Of a stretch of DNA of 64,000 bases, positions 45,951 through 54,907 are shown one piece after another. A program made the position numbers and the translations under genes. Source of the DNA: Bacillota bacterium. GTDB lineage: Bacteria; Bacillota; Syntrophomonadia; Syntrophomonadales; Syntrophomonadaceae. The stretch spans positions 13,828 to 77,827 of the forward strand of contig JAEWZB010000034.1 of the NCBI GenBank assembly GCA_023395515.1. The letters are read 5' to 3'. Positions within the stretch are counted from its first letter, which is position 1; each line of letters begins with the position of its first letter. The notes under the pieces were generated by a model, which was not told where the DNA came from, ran no database searches, and saw only the letters and a program-made list of their open reading frames with translations.

Positions 45951-46847
45951 TTATTTAGTCACAAATTGACCGTTTTCTCCTGCCTCTATTAAACCCATTC
46001 TTTCTAAACGGGCTATGTGTTTAATCAACATTAATTTTTCCCAAAATAATACAAATGGAGTAGGATGCTCCCGGTAAATTAACTTATGCGCAGCTAGTTC
46101 AAAAATATCGGCCGGCTTTTTTTTAAGATAATTATAAATACGGTCATCCCTTTTATAGATGCGGTTTTTAAATTCAGTCAGTCGGCTAGCCGCATCCTCA
46201 TGGATAGAATTAATATGGCAGGAGGTAATTTTTTTAGCTTTTAGCTCGATTAGTTTATCGATAGACCTAATCATATCATCCGGGTCAGCTAAAACCTCAC
46301 CATACCAAGGTCCCGCCGCAGTTAAACATATATCACCGGTAAATAAAAATTCTTCCTCAGGAAACCAAAAAGAACAATGTCCCGCCGAATGTCCTGGCGT
46401 ATGGATAACTTGAACCTTGGTAGTACCTAAGTCAAATACAGTATTATCTACGAAAGTATCATCAGCCCTCCAAGGCAACTGGCCTTCAGCTATAATATTA
46501 AGCGATTCTATGCCTTGGGCTTTCTCAACCCCAGGCATTAATTCATCCCATTTATCTATGGAATTATAGTACTCAAATAATTCCTCACTAACTATAGCCG
46601 GATAGTCCAGCTCGTGGATTAAAGACTTAGAATCGTTAAATAAATCATGACCTCTAGTATGGTCATAGTGATGGTGGGTATATAAAACCATATCAATCGT
46701 ATCAGGCTTTAATGCTGATAGTGATTTAGTATCAGCTCCCGTATCTATTATAGTTCTGACTTCATCTTCCACTAAAAGACAATTGCAAAAAGTAAAACCC
46801 GCTTCACTTAAAACCAGACTAATCTTATCGCTGACCTTAAGCAGCAT
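45951..46847 (-). CDS. MBL-fold metallo-hydrolase with C-terminal winged helix
   Basis: A 298-residue protein of the LACTB2/RNase-Z-like hydrolase branch. The metal motif is YTHHHYDHTRGH, a HxHxDH with Tyr inside, then VIHTPGHSAGHCSFW and FTGDICLTAAGP. The C-terminal 60 residues (IYNYLKKKPADIFELAAHKL to LERMGLIE) form a winged-helix-like domain seen in this subgroup. Substrate unknown. It is followed by the SGNH hydrolase, likely co-transcribed. Confidence 0.88.
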   Translation of the reverse strand: MLLKVSDKISLVLSEAGFTFCNCLLVEDEVRTIIDTGADTKSLSALKPDTIDMVLYTHHHYDHTRGHDLFNDSKSLIHELDYPAIVSEELFEYYNSIDKWDELMPGVEKAQGIESLNIIAEGQLPWRADDTFVDNTVFDLGTTKVQVIHTPGHSAGHCSFWFPEEEFLFTGDICLTAAGPWYGEVLADPDDMIRSIDKLIELKAKKITSCHINSIHEDAASRLTEFKNRIYKRDDRIYNYLKKKPADIFELAAHKLIYREHPTPFVLFWEKLMLIKHIARLERMGLIEAGENGQFVTK

Positions 46848-46880
46848 CTTGTTCCCCCCCTAATTCCCCTTTTATAGAAA

Positions 46881-46901
46881 CTGTGGCCTATTCGGCCACA
46901 G
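46881..46901 (-). terminator. Stem-loop across the UPF0182 stop codon
   Basis: CTGTGGCC (46881-46888) pairs with GGCCACAG (46894-46901) and the TAG stop lies in the loop side. On the minus strand only a weak T-run follows, so it may reduce rather than stop transcription into the MBL gene. Confidence 0.5.
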
Positions 46902-49662
46902 CTTTTTCTAATTCCATTAATACCTCATTAAGTTTGTTAATATTATCTCCATATCCGGCCCAATCTCCACTTTGCAAACGCTCATTGGCTGTGTCATAAT
47001 ATTGCCGGGCTTGGTTGGCCAAATCCTGGACACTGCTGGGCAGGGCTGGTACTTCAGGAATACCGGGCTCCCCAGTAGAAGAACTTGGCGGAACTGGTGT
47101 TCTTCCTTCCCCAAAGATTCTTAACAAGGCCCGATCTAAAGATTCTTCCATTACGGTAGTATTACCATAGGCTACAATAACTCGTTTTAACTCAGGAAGT
47201 CTGCTATTATCAGCTTGCAGATACAAAGGTTCCACATACAAAATAGAATTATTAATCGGAATAACTAATAAATTACCCCGATAAACTCTGGAACCCCTTT
47301 GATCCCATAAGCTTAATTGCTGTGCAATTTGGGTATTCTGATTTATTCTAGATTCTATTTGTTCCGGGCCATAGATAGTTTCTTGTTTAGGGAAGCTATA
47401 AACTAACATATTTCCATAGTTATCCCCATCCATCCGAGCACACATCCAAGCAATCATATTCGGACGGCTCTTAGGAGTAAAAGGCATCATTTGTACATAT
47501 TCCGCTTTTTCTTCTCCCGGAATCTTCATAACAATATAGTAAGGTTCCATTTTTACAGATTTATCATCAACTACTTCAGTTGGTATTAACCATATATCTT
47601 CTTTATTATAAAAAACATTAGGATCGGTCATATGGTAAGTTAGATAAATTTCGGTTTGAATTTTAAATAAGTCTACCGGATACCGGATATGTTTGAATAA
47701 TGCTTCAGGCATTTCAGTTATATCATGGTATAATCCGGGGAATATTTTACTATACACTTGAATCATAGGGTCATTAGCCTCAGCTACATAGAATTGCATT
47801 TCACCAGTATAAGCATCACATACTACCTTAACTGAATTTCTGATATAGTTATTGCCTCTACTATCAAAAGGCTGCGAGTAGGGATATTTATTAGAATAAG
47901 TATAAGCATCCAGCATCCAGTAAAGCTTGCCGTCATCCTGGTTAATTACTATATAAGGATCACTATCATAACCTAAGTAGGGGGCCACTTTCTGGATTCT
48001 CTCCTGAACATTTCTATACATTAATACTTGGCTATCGTTAGTTACCTCGGTGGAAAGTACCATTTTATAATCTTTTAAGAACCAACTAAGCATTAGCCTT
48101 CTAGACATGGAATTAATCTTAATTCCATTATCACCTTCATAAGTTGAATATACATTGGTATCCCCCATAGGATAATCAAATTCTTGTTGCTTAGTGTTTA
48201 CCACCACATAAGAATTGGTCACTTCACCAAAGTATATCTCCGGCCTTTCTACCACTAGATCAGTGCTAGTTCTGGGTGGGACATCTTTTATAAAAAATTG
48301 AGGAAAGCCTTCTTCGGCCACTTCATTAACCGGACTAACTACCAGCCCGTATCCATGAGTATAAGTTAATTTTTCGTTTATCCAGGTTTTAGCATTTTCA
48401 GCCAGCTCCCGTTGGTCAATTTCCCGGGCTGAAAGCATAACTTGTCTATATTCACCATCTATAGTGTAACGGTCAATATCTACATCATTAAAGACATAGT
48501 AGGGTCTTAACTGTTGTAAGTTTTTATAAGTAGTGGTTAGAGGCTGCCAGTCCCATAACCTAATATTATTTAAAGTATCGGCATGATCAGGATCATTAAT
48601 ATCTAAATCATAACTAATAGTAAATTCCTTAATTTCAGCCCGGTCTAAATCATACGCTTTTCTGGTAAATTCAATAGAATTTTCTATAAAGGGTTTTTCT
48701 TTGTTAAATTCGTTGGGCTGAACCACGATTTTTTGAATAATACTGGGATATACCCCACCTAAAACTAGCGCAATTACAATCCAAGCTCCTATGCTTATTA
48801 GTATCCAGTTAAATCTCTTGATAAAAATATTAGTAATTATCATAGCTGCTACTATTAAAGATACTACAATCAAGGCCCGGTAAGAGAGCAGTAAAGCATA
48901 GACATCTGCATATGTAGCCCCAAAGATTAATCCGGTAGGTGAGAATAATATTTCATAAGAGTTTAAATTGTATCCAAAAGACTTCAAAGCAAAAATCAAA
49001 GCAATAAGTACTGCAATGTGTCCTTTAGCAAAAGTTAGATGTTTCCAATCCCCAAAAATTAAGTCAGTGGAGGCATTAAGAAGATATACGGTTCCTACAA
49101 TTACTGTAGCCAGTACTAAAGTTGTCATTAGAGTAGAATAAGCAAATTGTAAGAAAGTTAAATCAAAGAAAAAAAAGCCTAAATCCTTATTAAAAATCGG
49201 ATCAGTAACATTAAAGGCAACCTTATTAAGGTACTGTTGAACTACCAGCCAATTATCAGCCGCTACTGAGCTAACGATGAAAGCCCCGAAAAGACTAACC
49301 AGCAGGAATATCCATTTAGCACTTTTACCGGTAACCAGCTCTCCCCAGGGAGATTTATACTGCTCATCAAGATAGATTATTTCCCGGCCATCATCAGTTT
49401 CCTGGGGCCGAGGCTGTTCTTCATTAACATTTTTTCTGGTAAGCAATAAATTAATAAAGAAGACTAAGAAAGAGAGGATAAATATTACCACATAAACCCC
49501 TATCTTATTAAATAAGATAGTTTGGAAAACACTCTGAAAATTAATCGATTTAAACCATAACCATTCGGTATAAAAATTAATGAAAATCGACAGTAAGCCT
49601 ATAATAGCAAAAAATGCTATTAACCTAAAGCTGCTGCCACTACCTGCTTTACTTTTTTTCAT
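46888..49662 (-). CDS. UPF0182 family membrane protein
   Basis: A 924-residue protein of full family length. Seven membrane helices fill the first 320 residues (opening LIAFFAIIGLLSIFINFYTEWLWF), followed by a large domain outside the membrane (WDWQPLTTTYKNLQQLRPYYVFNDVDIDRY is a family signature) and an acidic C-terminal tail with a proline-rich linker at about 860-885. The role of UPF0182 is unknown. AGGAGG precedes the ATG. There is no clear operon partner. Confidence 0.92.
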   Translation of the reverse strand: MKKSKAGSGSSFRLIAFFAIIGLLSIFINFYTEWLWFKSINFQSVFQTILFNKIGVYVVIFILSFLVFFINLLLTRKNVNEEQPRPQETDDGREIIYLDEQYKSPWGELVTGKSAKWIFLLVSLFGAFIVSSVAADNWLVVQQYLNKVAFNVTDPIFNKDLGFFFFDLTFLQFAYSTLMTTLVLATVIVGTVYLLNASTDLIFGDWKHLTFAKGHIAVLIALIFALKSFGYNLNSYEILFSPTGLIFGATYADVYALLLSYRALIVVSLIVAAMIITNIFIKRFNWILISIGAWIVIALVLGGVYPSIIQKIVVQPNEFNKEKPFIENSIEFTRKAYDLDRAEIKEFTISYDLDINDPDHADTLNNIRLWDWQPLTTTYKNLQQLRPYYVFNDVDIDRYTIDGEYRQVMLSAREIDQRELAENAKTWINEKLTYTHGYGLVVSPVNEVAEEGFPQFFIKDVPPRTSTDLVVERPEIYFGEVTNSYVVVNTKQQEFDYPMGDTNVYSTYEGDNGIKINSMSRRLMLSWFLKDYKMVLSTEVTNDSQVLMYRNVQERIQKVAPYLGYDSDPYIVINQDDGKLYWMLDAYTYSNKYPYSQPFDSRGNNYIRNSVKVVCDAYTGEMQFYVAEANDPMIQVYSKIFPGLYHDITEMPEALFKHIRYPVDLFKIQTEIYLTYHMTDPNVFYNKEDIWLIPTEVVDDKSVKMEPYYIVMKIPGEEKAEYVQMMPFTPKSRPNMIAWMCARMDGDNYGNMLVYSFPKQETIYGPEQIESRINQNTQIAQQLSLWDQRGSRVYRGNLLVIPINNSILYVEPLYLQADNSRLPELKRVIVAYGNTTVMEESLDRALLRIFGEGRTPVPPSSSTGEPGIPEVPALPSSVQDLANQARQYYDTANERLQSGDWAGYGDNINKLNEVLMELEKAVAE

Positions 49663-49752
49663 TACTAACCTCCTTAGAAAATTGTACGATTATACCATTA
49701 TAACAGATTTCAATATCACCTCTATAACATCCTCCATATTTTCTATACTTTT

Positions 49753-49797
49753 TCATATAAAAAGTAAGCCTTATAGTTATATAATCTATAAGGCTTA
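49753..49797 (-). terminator. Terminator after the small hypothetical gene
   Basis: A perfect 12-bp stem (49765-49776 with 49786-49797) followed on the minus strand by CTTTTTATATG. Confidence 0.88.
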
Positions 49798-49806
49798 TCA
49801 TAGGTA

Positions 49807-50112
49807 TTATTTGGTTTTTTTTAATAAATTATTAAAAATTTGTGCAGAGTCAATACCTTCAGTAAAAGTAAGCGCCCAATCCAGGCGTTTAATAATCTCA
49901 TCAGTATTGCCCTGTCCCGTATAAATTAAAGGCTGGCACGGGAAACGCTCAATAAACACCCATAAATCCAGAGCCATTTCCTCGATTTCAGTAAGTCCAT
50001 TAACTATTAATTCTTTATCTTCCTCTTTTACCTGTAACTTTAATTCGGCTATCTTCTCACATATTTCTTCCAAGGTTTCATTAATCATGGCTGCAGGTAA
50101 AAAATTACTCAT
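49807..50112 (-). CDS. Hypothetical acidic helical protein
   Basis: About 101 residues from ATG 50112; a reading from 50124 adds four. I do not recognise the family. It is mostly helical with an acidic first half (EICEKIAELKLQVKEEDKEL) and a conserved-looking FIERFPCQPLIY segment. No membrane helix or signal peptide. It has its own terminator and follows ddl by 47 bases. Confidence 0.6.
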   Translation of the reverse strand: MSNFLPAAMINETLEEICEKIAELKLQVKEEDKELIVNGLTEIEEMALDLWVFIERFPCQPLIYTGQGNTDEIIKRLDWALTFTEGIDSAQIFNNLLKKTK

Positions 50113-50171
50113 AGGCTTCACCACTTAGTTAATTAATGATTACCTATTCTCTATTTAGGATTAATTTTCCT

Positions 50172-51116
50172 TTATTCCTCTAAGGCCAGTTTTATTATCC
50201 TATCACAAAGCTCCACATAGGAAATACCCTTGGCTCTGGCCGCATCGGGAACTAAACTCATATCAGTCATACCGGGAACCGTATTTATTTCTAATACATA
50301 AGGGTTATTTTCCTTATCTACCATAAAATCTACCCGGGCAAAGCCTTTACAACCTAATAACTTATATAGCATCTCACTTATACTGCTTATTTCTTCGGCT
50401 AATTTATCATTTATACGGGCAGGAATAATATGATCACACATTCCGGGAGTATATTTTGATTCATAATCATAAAACTCATTAACTGAAGTAATTTCAATTA
50501 AAGGTAAAACTTCTGGAGTATTATTGCCGATTATTGAGGCAGTAAGCAATTTTCCATCTATAAACTTCTCCGCTAAAACTTCATCATCATAATTAAAAGC
50601 CTCTGCAATGGCTGGGGCAACTTTATGGCGGTCCTTAATAATATAAGTGCCAATGCTAGATCCTTGGGTGGGAGCTTTTATTACTACCGGCAGGCCCAAA
50701 TTATCTATTATATCAGCCACTACCTCATCACGATTACTTAAAAATTTCTGCTTATCTACAATCATAAAAGCTGCCGTAGGAATATTATCAAACTTCAATA
50801 GCTTTTTAGTTAAAATTTTATTCATACCAATAGCACTGGCAGTTAATCCTGAACCGGTATATGGTATTCCTAAGATATCAAGATAGCCTTGAATTCTGCC
50901 ATCTTCCCCATTTTTCCCGTGTAAAGCTATAAAGACCACATCAGGATTAATAACCTTAATATCTTCTAAAGTGTCTTTACTAAAATCCAGAGTACTTACC
51001 TCATAACCGGCTTGAGCTAAAGCCTCTGCCACCGCCTTACCGCTTCTTAGAGAGACTTCCCGTTCTTCCGATATACCGCCCATTAAAACTAATACTTTTT
51101 TCAATTTAAGTAACAC
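50172..51116 (-). CDS. ddl: D-alanine--D-alanine ligase
   Basis: A 314-residue ATP-grasp ligase. LMGGISEEREVSLRSG is the N-terminal signature, ALHGKNGEDGRIQGYLDILGIPYTGSG the second, the nucleotide-binding VVIKAPTQGSSIGTYI and the metal-binding YVLEINTVPGMT follow. It makes the D-Ala-D-Ala dipeptide for peptidoglycan. The omega-loop residue region reads ESKYTPG; Tyr there is typical of D-Ala-D-Ala rather than D-Ala-D-Lac enzymes. The start has GGGGTG upstream. Confidence 0.95.
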   Translation of the reverse strand: MLLKLKKVLVLMGGISEEREVSLRSGKAVAEALAQAGYEVSTLDFSKDTLEDIKVINPDVVFIALHGKNGEDGRIQGYLDILGIPYTGSGLTASAIGMNKILTKKLLKFDNIPTAAFMIVDKQKFLSNRDEVVADIIDNLGLPVVIKAPTQGSSIGTYIIKDRHKVAPAIAEAFNYDDEVLAEKFIDGKLLTASIIGNNTPEVLPLIEITSVNEFYDYESKYTPGMCDHIIPARINDKLAEEISSISEMLYKLLGCKGFARVDFMVDKENNPYVLEINTVPGMTDMSLVPDAARAKGISYVELCDRIIKLALEE

Positions 51117-51294
51117 CCCTTAAAACATATCTGTAACAAACTTATTCTACACTAAAATACCCTATTACTATAAAAAAACCGCTTAGTTATTTTGCAAAAG
51201 CCGTTTTCTTAAGTTGCAGTTTTAGTTTATAGCTTAGACATTATACAATATTCGGCTAAATTATCTTGCATAAGCTGCAGATTAAGATAACCTC

Positions 51295-51323
51295 TTGAAG
51301 CAAATGCTAATATGTGTTAGAAT
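51295..51323 (+). promoter_or_regulatory. Promoter for tRNA-Trp
   Basis: TTGAAG, a 17-base spacer, and TAGAAT, ending 25 bases before the tRNA. Confidence 0.65.
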
Positions 51324-51348
51324 AAATCTTGCTTGAGAACTATAATAC

Positions 51349-51424
51349 AGGGGAGTAGCTCAATTGGCAGAGCATCGGTCTCCAAAACCGAGGGCTGCGG
51401 GTTCAATTCCTGTCTCCCCTGCCA
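51349..51424 (+). tRNA. tRNA-Trp (CCA anticodon)
   Basis: A full cloverleaf: acceptor AGGGGAG with CTCCCCT, D-arm with AGCTC...GAGC, anticodon stem TCGGT/ACCGA around loop CTCCAAA (anticodon CCA at 51382-51384), T-arm GGTTCAATTCC, discriminator G and an encoded CCA end. It is a single tRNA, followed by a terminator. Confidence 0.97.
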
Positions 51425-51438
51425 TTTAAAAAGTAAGT

Positions 51439-51469
51439 AACCACGCTGGATAGCGTGGTTTTGGTTTTC
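51439..51469 (+). terminator. Terminator after tRNA-Trp
   Basis: AACCACGC (51439-51446) pairs with GCGTGGTT (51453-51460), then TTTTGGTTTT. Confidence 0.9.
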
Positions 51470-51500
51470 TGGGGTTTATATTTAGTCTTGTAGTGTACAC

Positions 51501-51749
51501 CTAATTCCGCAAAACACTGTTAACCAGATATTTAGCCTTTTCATAATCTTTTTTCTTGACTGAAACTGTATATTGCCGGGCATAGTCCATATTCACGCCG
51601 AAGCTTCCCCGTCTGCCTCTGCCCCAACCTGAATGGTTTACTATTTTATAACTGTACTTGATACCGGCGTTTTTTAAAACTCCTCTTACCTTGGCTAACT
51701 GTTCTAAGGAATAGCCCACATACACATCTTCCTTATTAAATAAACACAT
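51501..51749 (-). CDS. Small protein, DUF2007-like
   Basis: About 82 residues from ATG 51749, which follows GGAGGGGGATAAAATA. The sequence YVGYSLEQLAKVRGVLKNAGIKYSYKI then QYTVSVKKKDYEKAKYLV resembles the small alpha/beta domain of DUF2007-type proteins, thought to act in signalling, but the match is weak. A Gly/Arg-rich turn (GWGRGRRGSFG) sits mid-protein. Function unknown. It follows a four-helix membrane protein gene by 29 bases and may pair with it. Confidence 0.65.
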   Translation of the reverse strand: MCLFNKEDVYVGYSLEQLAKVRGVLKNAGIKYSYKIVNHSGWGRGRRGSFGVNMDYARQYTVSVKKKDYEKAKYLVNSVLRN

Positions 51750-51778
51750 TATTTTATCCCCCTCCTTATATGGAACCA

Positions 51779-52216
51779 TTAATAAGATTTTCTATAAAAT
51801 GAAGTAACTAATACATAACCAAATACTATCCCACTTACAACAATTAGATTATGATAATGAAAAGCCATGAGGTTACCGCTTAATTTCAAAATAGAAATCG
51901 GCCACTCCAGACCGCTCATAATATATATGGGAATCATGGCCATGCAGAAGGTTGGAATTCCAACTATCAGGAATTTAATCCCATCAAATTTTAAATATCC
52001 GGGCTTGGTAATTATGCCCACTATATGGGGAAGAGCTAATAAAATACCGATTACTATAGGAGATAATGACAAGTAAGTCCAAAGATATGACATTTCATAA
52101 GTCCGGGAATATAGATCTTTCAAATATCTTCCCAGGACATCAAGTTTATATATTAAAAAACCCACTATTATAATATAGCTAAGACAAGCTATAAAACGGG
52201 TTAAACGGTTACTCAT
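51779..52216 (-). CDS. Four-helix membrane protein of unknown function
   Basis: About 145 residues from ATG 52216, which has AAGGAG at good spacing; the longer reading from 52351 passes through a terminator hairpin and is rejected. Four membrane helices are spaced evenly, with a His-rich segment (AFHYHNLIVV) before the last. I do not recognise a family. It is transcribed with the small DUF2007-like gene. Confidence 0.65.
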   Translation of the reverse strand: MSNRLTRFIACLSYIIIVGFLIYKLDVLGRYLKDLYSRTYEMSYLWTYLSLSPIVIGILLALPHIVGIITKPGYLKFDGIKFLIVGIPTFCMAMIPIYIMSGLEWPISILKLSGNLMAFHYHNLIVVSGIVFGYVLVTSFYRKSY

Positions 52217-52320
52217 AATGCGCTCCTTAAATTTTTCTTTTGTAATACATTCTCTCTTTTGGTTATTAATCCCTTCACAATTTGTTTCTTTTAGGTAATA
52301 GAATAGCTGGTCATCCTGCA

Positions 52321-52357
52321 AAAAAGATGCCTCCATGTATATAGGAAGCACCTTTTT
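52321..52357. terminator. Terminator at the end of the RiPP operon
   Basis: A 14-base stem with two wobble pairs (52321-52334 and 52344-52357) and T-runs on both strands. On the minus strand it closes the RiPP locus after the substrate-binding protein gene. A smaller hairpin (CAGACTA/TAGTCTG, 52383-52400) lies between. Confidence 0.8.
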
Positions 52358-52409
52358 AATTAACCATATGTAATAGTAGAATCAGACTATTTTTAGTCTG
52401 CTTTTAATT

Positions 52410-53570
52410 TTACTTAGAGCCTATAGTCTGATAAGCCTCATCAACTACCATCAATAGTTCAAAAGGAAGTTTAAAACCTATTCTTTTGGCCACTTCTGTA
52501 TTCAAGGTAATTTGAGGAGCACTTTGAAATGATTGTTCCAGTTCGCGCGGTTTTGCTCCTTGCAAGCATTTGCCCATAATATCGGCTCCAAAACGTCCTA
52601 TATTCACTTCATCCATAACTGATACCGTGATTAAGGCACCATTTTTAACTTCAATATTACCCAATTGTGAAAATACAGGTATTTTATTATCATAGAAAGG
52701 TTGCAATAATTCCGGTAATCTTTCACTTTCCAAGGAGGCTATAGTTACATAAACAGCATCTGCTTGGAGGGCTAATTCATTATAAGCAGCCTGAACTTCC
52801 TGATAATAACGGGGATATTCCTCCTGAGTCAGTGGTTCGGTAACATGATAGCGTATTATCTCAAATCCCTTTTCGGCTGCCAGACTTTCCATTTCATTTA
52901 CGGCCGAATATATTCTGGCACCATCCGAATCTTCATAAACCATGCCTAATTTTTTAAACTGGACTATATCATAAAAAGCCCGGGTCTGACGTTCAAAGCG
53001 TTGTGCATCCATATGGGCCCATACATTATCCTTACCCGAATCCTCCACGGAATCAATTATGCCTGAGCGCACGGCATTAGAAGCGGCAAAAACTAAAATG
53101 TCAGTATCATGCTCAGCATTACTTAACAAATTACCGGCCGCAGCTCCCATAACCAAAACTAAATTAATATCATCTTTATCTTGCAAGCGTGCCATCAAGG
53201 CTTCCCGGTCCAGGTTCGGATCACGCAGGTTGTAAAAAGCGTCAGCCGCAAAATCTATATAGGGGCTAACTTCCCTGGCCGCCAGCCAAGTCCAGATAGC
53301 TTTACTATCACCACCGGCAGCAACCTGCTCAAAGCCTTCCAGATTATTAATCCAGCCGTTTTCCTCCAAGCCTTTCACAATAGCTATCAAGGTTTCAGAG
53401 TAAGTTATGAAGTTTTCGCTTTCACAATAAGCAATCTTCCATTTACTCCCATCCGCCCTGATCTTGAACCCCGGGTCACTAACCGGTTCGGCTTTGGTGC
53501 AACTAATAGTTAAATTAAAAATCATCAGACCACAAATTAGTATACTCAATACCGTAATAAATTTTTTCAA
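52410..53570 (-). CDS. Substrate-binding lipoprotein (ABC_sub_bind type) in the RiPP operon
   Basis: About 386 residues if it starts at TTG 53570, which has GGGGAG 7 bases upstream and overlaps the TGA of the radical SAM gene as TTGA; a frame to 53594 is less likely. The signal peptide ends LTISC, so a lipoprotein. The mature part has the two-lobed periplasmic-binding layout (WKIAYCESENFITY, LVLVMGAAAGNLL, ADAVYVTIASLESERLPELL). This family usually binds amino acids or peptides for a permease, but no permease is adjacent. Translational coupling to a peptide maturase suggests a role in the pathway, perhaps sensing, immunity or capture of peptide. Confidence 0.8.
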   Translation of the reverse strand: MKKFITVLSILICGLMIFNLTISCTKAEPVSDPGFKIRADGSKWKIAYCESENFITYSETLIAIVKGLEENGWINNLEGFEQVAAGGDSKAIWTWLAAREVSPYIDFAADAFYNLRDPNLDREALMARLQDKDDINLVLVMGAAAGNLLSNAEHDTDILVFAASNAVRSGIIDSVEDSGKDNVWAHMDAQRFERQTRAFYDIVQFKKLGMVYEDSDGARIYSAVNEMESLAAEKGFEIIRYHVTEPLTQEEYPRYYQEVQAAYNELALQADAVYVTIASLESERLPELLQPFYDNKIPVFSQLGNIEVKNGALITVSVMDEVNIGRFGADIMGKCLQGAKPRELEQSFQSAPQITLNTEVAKRIGFKLPFELLMVVDEAYQTIGSK

Positions 53571-54805
53571 CTTTTTCTCTCCCCTATTACACAATAGTGA
53601 TTGCCACTTAAAATATTTTTCTCCACTTTATCTGCTACTGCTCTACAAGAAAGACAATTATTATTTAAATAACAGCTTTGGCAAGGTTCTCCCCGTTTAT
53701 CTTCAAAACTGCGCAGCTTATCTAATACCTTGGAATTCCACCAGTAATCTTCAATGTCGTCATAGGCGTCCGGATATAATAAATGACGGCAAGGTATTAA
53801 ATTCCCGTCTACATCAACAGCCATAGCATTTCTTCCCGCTCCGCAGCCTTTATTTACACCGGTATTACGATTATAAAGGTAATAATTATTTATATAAGCT
53901 CTTAAAGGGGAAAAACATGGCTCTACCTCAATACTTATTTCCGGTTGGTTATGTCTTTTTAAATAATCGGCCAGGAACAGGAAGTTCTCTTGGCTTAATT
54001 GGGCCTGCAGCATATAATCTGCATCAGGCTTGGATTCTAATATAACTATACCTTTAACTTTAAAAGCTTGGGCTAACCTTACCAGCTTAGGAAAATCAGC
54101 CACATTATCATTTCGGGCTACCCAATTTATATAATAATCAATTTGCCGGTCGGCTTGTAAAAGCTGCAAAGCCGCAATAGCTTGTTCATAACCATCCCGG
54201 GACTTAGCATTGATTTCTGCGGTGGAGCCATTTAAAGAAACATATATTTCATCTACTCCGGCAGTTTTTAAGGTTTCTAGCTTAGCTGCATCAAATCCCC
54301 AGCCACTAATAGCTATAGCTGATTTCAAACCTTTAAAACTTATAAAACTCAATAACTCAGTTAAATAAGGATAAACCAAGGTTTCCCCCCCACTTAAATT
54401 AATAAAGGGAATCTTTAAGCGGGCCGCCTGTTCTATGTATTGCAGGGCTATTTCTTTTTTTATATCTTTTCCCTGGTGCAAATCGCAGTAACACTGCGGA
54501 CACCTTAAAGGACAGCGGGTAGTCAGCTCTATATTCATTATCTCCGGGCTATGAAGAGCCCGCCGGGGGGCTTTTACCTCATGACATTGGGTCACTACAT
54601 GTTTTAATTCTTCTTTCTCGTCCTCAGTAACAGGAATATGAATTAAATCATAGCTGTTTAATAAATGTATAATATCATTAGTTTCACCTGTAGCCAGCCA
54701 TTGCTCCAAAAGAGCTAAATTATTTCCGCTTATTTTCATAGTGAACTTAGCGGTTAAATTATAGGCCATTATATAACCAGGTTCAGCTCTAAATAATGCT
54801 TTCAT
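53567..54805 (-). CDS. Radical SAM/SPASM peptide maturase 1
   Basis: A 412-residue enzyme. Residues 1-85 look like a small leader-binding-type region (LLEQWLATGETNDIIHLLN). The radical SAM cluster ligands are C98, C102 and C105 in TTRCPLRCPQCYC; INLSGGETLVYP follows. The C-terminal SPASM domain has Cys in GCGAGRNAMAVDVDGNLIPC and CQSCYLNNNCLSC, binding auxiliary clusters. Such enzymes modify precursor peptides, for example by epimerisation or crosslinking; which one is not clear by eye. It is followed by the substrate-binding protein gene, overlapping four bases. Confidence 0.88.
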   Translation of the reverse strand: MKALFRAEPGYIMAYNLTAKFTMKISGNNLALLEQWLATGETNDIIHLLNSYDLIHIPVTEDEKEELKHVVTQCHEVKAPRRALHSPEIMNIELTTRCPLRCPQCYCDLHQGKDIKKEIALQYIEQAARLKIPFINLSGGETLVYPYLTELLSFISFKGLKSAIAISGWGFDAAKLETLKTAGVDEIYVSLNGSTAEINAKSRDGYEQAIAALQLLQADRQIDYYINWVARNDNVADFPKLVRLAQAFKVKGIVILESKPDADYMLQAQLSQENFLFLADYLKRHNQPEISIEVEPCFSPLRAYINNYYLYNRNTGVNKGCGAGRNAMAVDVDGNLIPCRHLLYPDAYDDIEDYWWNSKVLDKLRSFEDKRGEPCQSCYLNNNCLSCRAVADKVEKNILSGNHYCVIGERKS

Positions 54806-54835
54806 GTTTTACCTCTTAATTTATCGTCTAAAGTT

Positions 54836-54905
54836 TTGGTTTTACTGTAAAAACATCAATTATACATTCAACATGATTAATTTGAGGTTTTAACAGTAGA
54901 ACCAA
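54836..54905 (-). other. Long stem-loop ahead of radical SAM gene 1
   Basis: TTGGTTTTACTGT (54836-54848) pairs with ACAGTAGAACCAA (54893-54905), one G-T wobble, around a 44-base loop with further AT pairing. It nearly fills the 102-base gap between GNAT and radical SAM genes. No T-run follows, so it is not a simple terminator; RNA processing or attenuation is possible. Confidence 0.6.
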
Positions 54906-54907
54906 GC

